This document shows positions 8,170 to 15,369 of a stretch of DNA of 36,368 bases, piece by piece. The stretch is from Bacillota bacterium. GTDB taxonomy: Bacteria > Bacillota > Clostridia > Lachnospirales > Lachnospiraceae. The translations under genes and the position numbers were made by a program. Every line of letters starts with the position of its first letter. Position 1 is the first letter of the stretch. The notes under the pieces were generated by a model. It was not told where the DNA came from. It saw only the letters and a list, made by a program, of their open reading frames with translations, and ran no database searches. The stretch lies in contig JAEZXP010000187.1 of NCBI GenBank assembly GCA_023419655.1, positions 1-36,368 of the forward strand. Reading direction: 5' to 3'.

Positions 8170-9963
8170 ATGGCTGCAGCGCCCATTCCGGGAGGAATGA
8201 AAATAAGTGAAAAATCGGATAAACCCAGAGATACCAAATATGTCCTTAAAATACTTTGGCATTATGTGTCCCATTATAAACTGCATTTAATCCTTGCGAT
8301 ACTCCTTACCATAGGAAGTAATCTTTTTGCCCTTATCGGACCCATGCTGTCCGGCTTTGCCATCGATGCCATTGAACCGGGTGAAGGGCTGGTGGTATTT
8401 GAGACAGTCTTTCATTATGCCAAATGGATGATACTGTTTTACATAGTATCCTCCATCCTGTCATATATATTGTCACTTCTTATGATACACCTGAGCCAGA
8501 AAATCATAAGGAAGATGAGAGAGGATGTATTTAATAAGCTGGTGGAGCTGCCGGTCAGCTACTTTGACCGAAACCATGCCGGAGATATTATAAGCAAATT
8601 CTCCTATGATATTGATACCATTAACACATCCCTTTCAACGGACGTGATTCAGATATGTGCAAGCATTATTACGGTTATCGGCTCCCTGGTTATGATGATT
8701 TTTATTTCACCGAGCCTTGTGCTTGTCATGCTGGTTACGATACCCTTATCCTTACTGTATACAAGGTATATGGCAAAAAAGGTACGGCCTTTATTTCGCA
8801 GACGGTCGGCTAAGCTGGGAGAGCTTAATGGATTCGTTGAGGAGATGGTGTCGGGACAGATGACAATCAAGTCATATGCAGCGGAAGAAGCTGTTATGGA
8901 GCGGTTTGACGGTATCAATACGGAGACGGTGGAGGCCTATTATAAGGCGGAATATTACGGAAGCATGACGGGGCCTACGGTTAATTTTATCAATAATCTT
9001 TCCCTGTCCCTGATAACAGTATTTGGAGCGGTTTTGTACCTGATGGGGAGAATGACCTTGGGAAATATATCTTCCTTTGTACAATACAGCCGCAAATTTT
9101 CCGGCCCCATCAATGAGACAGCGAATATTATCAGTGAGCTTCAATCGGCGATGGCTGCGGCAGAAAGAGTATTCAGGCTGATGGAAGAAGAACCGGAGCC
9201 GGCTGATAAAGATGACGCAAAGGAATTGACGGATATAAGCGGAGATGTTAAGCTGGAGGAGGTATCTTTTGGATATCTTCCGGATAGGATGATTATAAAA
9301 AAGCTGTTCCTATATGCTATGCCCGGAAGCCTAACTGCGATTGTAGGCCCTACGGGAGCGGGAAAGACAACAATTATCAATCTGTTAATGAGATTCTATG
9401 ATGTATGGGACGGCAATATATCTATTGATGGGAATGAGACCAGGGATATAACAAGAAAAAGTCTTCGTAAGACATATGCGATGGTGCTGCAGGATACATG
9501 GCTGTTTTCCGGCTCTATATTTGATAACATTGCCTACGGAAAAGAGGACGCTGCAATGGAGGAAGTGGTGGAGGCCGCCAAAATGGCAGGAATCCATTCC
9601 TATATTAAGCGACTTCCTGATGGCTATAATACGATAATCAATGAGGATGGCATGAATATATCCAAAGGGCAGAAGCAGCTTCTTACCATAGCAAGGGCGA
9701 TGCTTCTGGATGCGAAGATGCTGATACTTGACGAGGCTACCTCCAATGTAGATACCAGAACAGAAATCAAGATACAAAAGGCTATGCGAAAGCTTATGGA
9801 GAAAAAAACCAGCTTTGTAATTGCCCATAGGCTGTCCACGATTCAGGGAGCGGATAATATCCTTGTTATAGACCAGGGAGACGTGGTTGAACAGGGAACC
9901 CATAAGGAACTTATGGAAAAGAAGGGGTTCTATTATAAGCTTTATCATTCACAATTTGAATAA
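8170..9963 (+). CDS. ABC exporter half-transporter, catalytic-site subunit
   Basis: This 597-residue partner of the preceding gene has a membrane domain at about 35-325 and an ATPase domain after that. Walker A is GPTGAGKTT (393-401). Walker B has the catalytic E522 (ILDEATSNVD) and the H-loop is intact (H553, IAHRLS). Its signature is the altered ISKGQ (497-501) rather than LSGGQ. Together the pair would form one complete ATP site (this subunit's Walker motifs with the partner's LSGGQ) and one degenerate site, as in known heterodimeric exporters. GAGGTG at 8159-8164 precedes ATG 8170. The N-terminus carries about 30 hydrophilic residues before the first helix. The xylanase gene starts 46 bp after the stop. 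Confidence 0.93.
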   Translation: MAAAPIPGGMKISEKSDKPRDTKYVLKILWHYVSHYKLHLILAILLTIGSNLFALIGPMLSGFAIDAIEPGEGLVVFETVFHYAKWMILFYIVSSILSYILSLLMIHLSQKIIRKMREDVFNKLVELPVSYFDRNHAGDIISKFSYDIDTINTSLSTDVIQICASIITVIGSLVMMIFISPSLVLVMLVTIPLSLLYTRYMAKKVRPLFRRRSAKLGELNGFVEEMVSGQMTIKSYAAEEAVMERFDGINTETVEAYYKAEYYGSMTGPTVNFINNLSLSLITVFGAVLYLMGRMTLGNISSFVQYSRKFSGPINETANIISELQSAMAAAERVFRLMEEEPEPADKDDAKELTDISGDVKLEEVSFGYLPDRMIIKKLFLYAMPGSLTAIVGPTGAGKTTIINLLMRFYDVWDGNISIDGNETRDITRKSLRKTYAMVLQDTWLFSGSIFDNIAYGKEDAAMEEVVEAAKMAGIHSYIKRLPDGYNTIINEDGMNISKGQKQLLTIARAMLLDAKMLILDEATSNVDTRTEIKIQKAMRKLMEKKTSFVIAHRLSTIQGADNILVIDQGDVVEQGTHKELMEKKGFYYKLYHSQFE

Positions 9964-10009
9964 AAAGGTTCCACCAAAAAGCTATTACAAAAGAAGGGTA
10001 GGTAAAATC

Positions 10010-11986
10010 ATGAAAAACCGCAAAGGTCACATTTTATTTCGCACCATTGTATTACTAGCTTGTTTACTACTTGGCATCAGCATTATAAAATTCCCGGAAG
10101 CTGCCGCTGCATCGGCCAAACCGGAAGCAACGGTATCAAAGAAAACCTTATATGCAGGAGACACGAAATACAAGATTAAATTTAAGAATCTTACCAAGGA
10201 TGCGGCTGTTACATATAAAACCAGTAATAAAGCAGTTGCTACCGTGAACAAAAGTGGTGAGATAAAACCGGTAAAGAAGGGAACCGCAAATATATCCTAT
10301 AGCATCAAACAGAATAAGAAGAATTATTCGGGAACGATAGCGGTTACGGTGAAAGACCCCAATGTAAAAATCACACCGGCACCAACGCCCACACCCATAC
10401 CAAAGCCCACACCCACGCCCAAGCCCACACCAAAACCCACTCCCAAGCCTACACCAGTTCCGGCAGCAGACAATATCCTATATACACCGGTGTTTACCAC
10501 AGGTTTTGAGGATGGCAATGCCGGATTTACTTCAAGAGGCGGGGGAGAGATTGTCGAGGTGACAAGCCAGACGGCTCATACCGGAAGTTATAGTCTGGTC
10601 GCCGACAACCGAACCGGCACATGGCAGGGACCTATTGTGAATCTTACGGGAATAGTGAAGCCCGAGAAGGAATATCAGGTCGATGCATGGGTAAAATTCA
10701 AAGGAACGGAACAGTCGGTTTCGATTATATGTACGATTGACAGGGATGGAACCTATAGTAATATTGGCTCCGTTAATGCACAAAATGATAAATGGATAAG
10801 GCTAACAAAAAAACTGTCTGTTACACCGGATACCAAAAATATAAAGCTTTATTTTGAGACAATGGGCGGGGCTACGGCACAGCTGTATATCGATGACTTA
10901 GAGATATCAGAGGTATCCTATAACCTTGAAAGCATAAACAATCTGCCAAGTCTGGCTGGGGCCTATAAGGATTATTTTGATATAGGCATTGCAGTGGATG
11001 AGAGTCAGCTTTATGCAGACCCGTCAAAGACTTTAATTTTAAATCAGTTCAGTACCTTTACCATGGGAAATGAGATGAAGCCGGATGCACTGCTGGATTA
11101 TAAGACCATCAGCGCAGACCCGGGCAAATATAATTTAAGTCCTGCAATCAATACAGACAGGCTGGAGAGGTTGCTTAAGTACGCACAAGACAACGGCATG
11201 AAGATACGATTCCACACACTGGTATGGCATAGCCAGACACCCCGTTGGTTTTTCACAGAGAATTATTCAAAGAGTTCATCTGCGAAGCTGGTCAGCAAAG
11301 AGGTTCTGCTAAAGAGAATGGAGAATTATATCAAGCAGGTGATGAAATGCACCAGCAAATATCCGGGGGTCATCTATGCGTGGGATGTGGTGAATGAAGC
11401 AATTGAACCAAATCACAAGCAAAAGAACGGATACCGCACCTCAGACAGTCTGTGGTATCAGATAGCAGGAGAGGAATTTGTTGAGAAGGCATTTGAATAT
11501 GCAAGGAAATATTCCTATGATGATGCCGGACTTTTCTATAATGACTACAATACATATATACAGGAAAGAACCACGGCAATCTATAATATGGCATCAAAGC
11601 TGAAGGAAAAGGGCCTGATTGACGGAATCGGCATGCAGTCCCATGTGACGATGAACTTTCCTTCCTTAAGTAACTATGAGGATACAATCATAAAGTTTGC
11701 GGAGCTTGACCTGGAGATTAATATAACTGAGCTGGATATGCACAATACGCAAAATACCGCGGCAGCCTCCGCGCAGCAGGCAAACCGTTATGCGGCTCTA
11801 TTCGAGATATATGTACGGCTGAATGAGCAAAAAAAAGCAAAGGTGACGAATGTTACCATCTGGGGAATTCAGGACAGCAATACCTGGCTGACCGCATTAC
11901 ATAAGGAGACTAGCTACCCGCTGCTTTTCGATGCAAATACGCTGCCAAAGCCCGCTTTTTATAAGATACTGGATGTAGTGAAGTAG
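10010..11986 (+). CDS. Secreted modular endo-1,4-beta-xylanase (Big_2 - CBM22 - GH10)
   Basis: The 658-residue protein cleaves beta-1,4-xylan outside the cell. A signal peptide spans about 1-36 (hydrophobic core IVLLACLLLGISII, then AAAASA). A bacterial Ig-like Big_2 domain follows (about 38-117), then a Pro-Thr linker (about 122-152), a CBM22-type carbohydrate module (about 158-300) and the GH10 barrel (about 315-655). The acid/base is E463 (WDVVNEAI) and the nucleophile E574 (ITELDMH), both intact. ATG 10010 is chosen because it gives a proper signal peptide; the frame is open upstream to 9887, but that part lies inside the exporter gene. The ribosome site (AAGGGTAGGT) is weaker than the local norm. 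It may be read through from the exporter operon, since no terminator lies between. It pairs functionally with the GH115 enzyme at 15370. Confidence 0.93.
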   Translation: MKNRKGHILFRTIVLLACLLLGISIIKFPEAAAASAKPEATVSKKTLYAGDTKYKIKFKNLTKDAAVTYKTSNKAVATVNKSGEIKPVKKGTANISYSIKQNKKNYSGTIAVTVKDPNVKITPAPTPTPIPKPTPTPKPTPKPTPKPTPVPAADNILYTPVFTTGFEDGNAGFTSRGGGEIVEVTSQTAHTGSYSLVADNRTGTWQGPIVNLTGIVKPEKEYQVDAWVKFKGTEQSVSIICTIDRDGTYSNIGSVNAQNDKWIRLTKKLSVTPDTKNIKLYFETMGGATAQLYIDDLEISEVSYNLESINNLPSLAGAYKDYFDIGIAVDESQLYADPSKTLILNQFSTFTMGNEMKPDALLDYKTISADPGKYNLSPAINTDRLERLLKYAQDNGMKIRFHTLVWHSQTPRWFFTENYSKSSSAKLVSKEVLLKRMENYIKQVMKCTSKYPGVIYAWDVVNEAIEPNHKQKNGYRTSDSLWYQIAGEEFVEKAFEYARKYSYDDAGLFYNDYNTYIQERTTAIYNMASKLKEKGLIDGIGMQSHVTMNFPSLSNYEDTIIKFAELDLEINITELDMHNTQNTAAASAQQANRYAALFEIYVRLNEQKKAKVTNVTIWGIQDSNTWLTALHKETSYPLLFDANTLPKPAFYKILDVVK

Positions 11987-11993
11987 ACAGAAT

Positions 11994-12074
11994 AAGGTGA
12001 CAGATACTTTTACGGAAAAAATGAACTGGAACTGGTTGATTTTTTAATTTCGTAATGGTACCTGTCACCTTTTT
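11994..12074. repeat. 81-bp imperfect palindrome beginning GGTGACAG, possible terminator or REP/MITE-like element
   Basis: The left arm AAGGTGACAGATAC (11994-12007) pairs with GGTACCTGTCACCTT (12057-12071) with one mismatch. Inside, TTTTACGG and TTTCGTAA continue the symmetry, giving two related arms of roughly 30 bp around an unrelated centre. The right arm ends in TTTTT (12070-12074), so on the plus strand it could terminate xylanase transcription. The long, decaying symmetry is more like a short mobile or REP-type element than an ordinary terminator. The permease ribosome site begins only 8 bp later. Confidence 0.6.
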
Positions 12075-12094
12075 AAATAATAGGAGGTAATACT

Positions 12095-15000
12095 ATGCGC
12101 CCTTCATTATCATTAAAAACCTTACTACGGGCACCCTTTATGACACTGATGACGTTTTTGCTTATCGTGGCGGCATCCTTTGCGGTATTTTACCGTGTTG
12201 CAGATTATGCAATTACCCAGAGGGAGATGGAACGTGCCACAGACTATTACCGTGGTGTTGCAGCCCTTGATAATGGGGTGCCGAACACAGCGATGCTGCT
12301 TGCCAGTTCTTTACCGAATACGAGAAAATACAGCTATTATAAGGAGGAGCAAAAACCGATTAATCCCCTGACAGCGGAGCAGATGCGTACATTTTCAGAG
12401 CTTCCCGGGGTCAGCAGTACAGATACCCGGTATATGACGGCGGGAATCATTCATAATCTAAAACGTATTGTCCGAAGTGGTTCCTATGCGGTAAATTATG
12501 ATTATACCGAAAGATTTGTAATTGAAGGGACTTTTTCAGGATACACTTCCGAAAAGTATGGATTCTCTAACATGAACCGGATGAATATAACAGACTGCAG
12601 GCAGCTGGCAGGGGAGCTTCCGTTAAAAGAGGGAGATAGTGTTCCTGTCAATACCTTTCCAATGGACGGAGAGACCAGCGTCCTTACCAGAGGTGACATG
12701 CGTGTGTTTTTTACGTTGTATGATAATCCTTTTGGACAGAGCTTTATAGATGAATTAACAGTGGGTGACAGGTACCTTATTGTCGGAAGATGGAATGCAG
12801 AATTCTTTGATGACAAGAGCCTGTTCATTGGCGACCAGGATACGATTGACTACTGTGATGCTGTCTGGCAGCTGACCGGTAAGTCAGAGAATTATCTCGA
12901 AACAAAAGAATTTGCCAGAGTTAAGGATATTGTTGATATAACGAACAGAGATTTTAAAACCTTCGATATTGTCTATACATCGGATATGCTTTCCATCCCC
13001 CGTTTTAACGAGCGGAAAATGGTTATACAGGAGGGCCGTGCCTTGACGGAGGCAGATACCAATTCCTGTGTGATGAATTTGACGCTGATGGAACTGAATG
13101 GTCTAAAGACAGGTGATAAAATAACGGTAGATTTATGTGACAGGCTGTTTTATCAGCGGGATGGGCTGGGAGCGCTTGCGGTTATACCTGAGAGGTATGG
13201 TATGCCGGCCACGACAGTGGAGCTTGAAATTGTGGGAGCATATCTGGACACGGATGCACAGCATGAACGAAATGCGTCAGCATGGTGGTGCTACAGTCCG
13301 AATACAATCTTTGTACCGTCCTCTCTGCTGCCTGTGGAGGTTCCGGCGGATTATGAGATAAGACCCGGTGAGTTTAGTGTAATTATCGATGATGCCTTCA
13401 TGATGGACGAATTCCTTAATGAAGCGAAGCCGCTGGCGAAGGATATGGGAATAGAGCTGCGTTTCTCAGACAGCGGCTGGCTTAAAGTGGAGAACAGTGT
13501 AGGAACGAACCAGAAGATGTCGCTTATAACGACGGTACTGTACCTTGGTGCAGCGGCTATAGCGCTGCTTCTGGCAGTATATCTGTATATTGGCCGAAGT
13601 AAGAGAAGTTATGGAATTATGCGTGCGCTGGGTACTCCGAAAAATAAGGCGAACGATACGCTGCTGATGCCACTTTTTGTGCTATCAGCGTTTGCCATTG
13701 TCACAGGAAGTATAGTAGGAATGGTGTATGCCTCAAAAACAATTGTATCGGCACTTGGCAGCTTATCCGACGCAAGTGAACAATACATACCGAATACCTC
13801 CTTACCGGTGTGGACAATGCTTATCTGCCTGTTCTGCGAGGTGGTATTTTTGGCAGCTGTATTTTCGCTGTTTATCCGGAATCTGGCGAATACGCCTCCG
13901 TTGGTACTTTTGCAGAGATATGCCGTACGTATAAAGGATAAAAAAGAGGAGGCCGGAAAGCAAATCACAGAGGAGACTGCGTTGCCGGGCTTCATACCGT
14001 CATTTTCAATCAGCTTGGATTTACCGGAGAAAAGAGACTATAGCGGAGCAAGGCATGTTGTACGCTATATTCAAATACATATGCGCCGTTCGGGCTGGAA
14101 GACCGCTCTTGTCATACTGCTTACCGTGCTGCTGGCAGGGGCAATTGGATTATTTGCCGTTACCAAACTGTCGTATCAGAATCTGTTTGATAAAACGGAG
14201 GTTATAGGTACATTAAACAATTATCCTTCCAATTCGGTTATGGAGAGTGAAAAATCTGAGCTAATGAAGGATTTTTATTACAGCGGTGGTTTTTTTGTTA
14301 TATGCAACGGCATACCCGCTGAAAGTGGTGAGCTGCTGGCGCTTACAAATGATATTGACCGGTATGTTCAAATCAAATCCCTGGAGGAGTATTCGATTGA
14401 ATATGCAGAAGGTTATGACGCGTCGTTATTTTCAGAAAATAAGCCGCATTGCCTTATAGGCAGTGTTATAGCGGATATATTCGGGCTTAAGCCAGGCGAT
14501 GACATAAAGATGTTAAGCTGGGACCGGCATTACGTGATGTCATCAATACATGAGGGGGATGAATTTATCACCCAGCTGGAGAAGTCGAGCCTGGCGTTTA
14601 AAGTATCCGGTGTGATAACATCGGAGGATTTTGGTATCAGCAAGGGTATCTTTGCACCGCTGAGTGAAGAGGTGGAGCAAATCAGTGAATACGGCATATA
14701 TCCGTTTCCGGTGGAGTTAGCAGAATATAAGCTTGTGAATAAAGAAAATCCGTATGAGCTTCGTGATTATCTTGATGGACTGACGAAATATGACAGAAAG
14801 TATCAGGACAGTGTGTCCTATAATCTGGATACGACGGAGATTGACAATGTCAAGCGGGTTCGTGATATGCTTACCCTTTTGTTTCCGATAGCGGCAGCGG
14901 TGGCTGTATTAATTGGACTGACAGCTTCCGGCCTGATTGTAATGCAGTCGGCGAAAGAGGCTGCAATTTTGCGTGTACTGGGAACGACGAAGCTTCGTGT

Positions 15001-15223
15001 ACGATGTATGCGGGCACTGGAGCAAATCAGCCTGTGTCTTTTTGGACTGATACTGGTTGCCCTTGGACTTGTAATTTATAATACGGACTTATTTATGCAG
15101 AGCAGATACACGTTGCTATTTTGTGGCGGCCTGTACTTGCTTGGGTGTACACTTTCGGTGGTATTTATGTCAATAAAGATTTCCCATCGCAGGTTATTGG
15201 AATTGCTGCAGGTGAAAGAATAA
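12095..15223 (+). CDS. ABC transporter permease with two FtsX-like modules
   Basis: This 1042-residue membrane protein has the MacB/FtsX layout twice. One helix is near residues 14-38, followed by a large extracytoplasmic domain (about 40-470) and three helices (about 475-595, including LYLGAAAIALLLAVYLYIG). A second anchor helix (about 668-692), a second extracytoplasmic domain (about 695-925) and three last helices (about 930-1035) follow. Such permeases work with a separate LolD/MacB-type ATPase in lipoprotein handling, antimicrobial peptide defence or envelope stress. No such ATPase is adjacent: its neighbours are the xylanase and the alpha-glucuronidase. AGGAGG at 12082-12087 precedes ATG 12095. 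No clear promoter is visible between the upstream palindrome and the start. Family is confident, function unknown. Confidence 0.88.
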   Translation: MRPSLSLKTLLRAPFMTLMTFLLIVAASFAVFYRVADYAITQREMERATDYYRGVAALDNGVPNTAMLLASSLPNTRKYSYYKEEQKPINPLTAEQMRTFSELPGVSSTDTRYMTAGIIHNLKRIVRSGSYAVNYDYTERFVIEGTFSGYTSEKYGFSNMNRMNITDCRQLAGELPLKEGDSVPVNTFPMDGETSVLTRGDMRVFFTLYDNPFGQSFIDELTVGDRYLIVGRWNAEFFDDKSLFIGDQDTIDYCDAVWQLTGKSENYLETKEFARVKDIVDITNRDFKTFDIVYTSDMLSIPRFNERKMVIQEGRALTEADTNSCVMNLTLMELNGLKTGDKITVDLCDRLFYQRDGLGALAVIPERYGMPATTVELEIVGAYLDTDAQHERNASAWWCYSPNTIFVPSSLLPVEVPADYEIRPGEFSVIIDDAFMMDEFLNEAKPLAKDMGIELRFSDSGWLKVENSVGTNQKMSLITTVLYLGAAAIALLLAVYLYIGRSKRSYGIMRALGTPKNKANDTLLMPLFVLSAFAIVTGSIVGMVYASKTIVSALGSLSDASEQYIPNTSLPVWTMLICLFCEVVFLAAVFSLFIRNLANTPPLVLLQRYAVRIKDKKEEAGKQITEETALPGFIPSFSISLDLPEKRDYSGARHVVRYIQIHMRRSGWKTALVILLTVLLAGAIGLFAVTKLSYQNLFDKTEVIGTLNNYPSNSVMESEKSELMKDFYYSGGFFVICNGIPAESGELLALTNDIDRYVQIKSLEEYSIEYAEGYDASLFSENKPHCLIGSVIADIFGLKPGDDIKMLSWDRHYVMSSIHEGDEFITQLEKSSLAFKVSGVITSEDFGISKGIFAPLSEEVEQISEYGIYPFPVELAEYKLVNKENPYELRDYLDGLTKYDRKYQDSVSYNLDTTEIDNVKRVRDMLTLLFPIAAAVAVLIGLTASGLIVMQSAKEAAILRVLGTTKLRVRCMRALEQISLCLFGLILVALGLVIYNTDLFMQSRYTLLFCGGLYLLGCTLSVVFMSIKISHRRLLELLQVKE

Positions 15224-15282
15224 AAGGCCATCTTTTCCGATATACTTTTCAATTCAATATAGAATCCCGATGTTCACTATGG

Positions 15283-15340
15283 TACAATTAGTATAGAATA
15301 AAATTATGACATAATATTAAGAAGAAATATGACATCATAT
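15283..15340 (+). promoter_or_regulatory. Possible extended -10 promoter and two palindromic operator-like sites before the GH115 gene
   Basis: TGGTACAAT (TACAAT at 15283-15288) resembles an extended -10 with no good -35. Downstream lie two related palindromes, TTATGACATAA (15304-15314) and ATATGACATCATAT (15327-15340), sharing ATGACAT and spaced about 24 bp centre to centre. This would suit a repressor acting just after the transcription start. Sequence only; no regulator is identified. Confidence 0.4.
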
Positions 15341-15369
15341 ACTAAAAATACTAAAGAAGGGGTGTTTAC

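Noticed and set aside
9385..9948. 187-codon minus-strand open frame
   Set aside because: It is antisense to the conserved ATPase domain of the second exporter subunit and is a shadow of its codon bias.
10377..10460. CCCACACCC-type short tandem repeat as a possible CRISPR or mobile repeat
   Set aside because: It is in frame and encodes the Pro-Thr/Lys linker of the xylanase; low-complexity coding sequence explains it.
12764..12776. GGTGACAGGTACC inside the permease gene, identical to the arm of the palindrome at 12057-12071
   Set aside because: It encodes the in-frame residues GDRYL in a normal protein context with no matching second arm; most likely coincidence.
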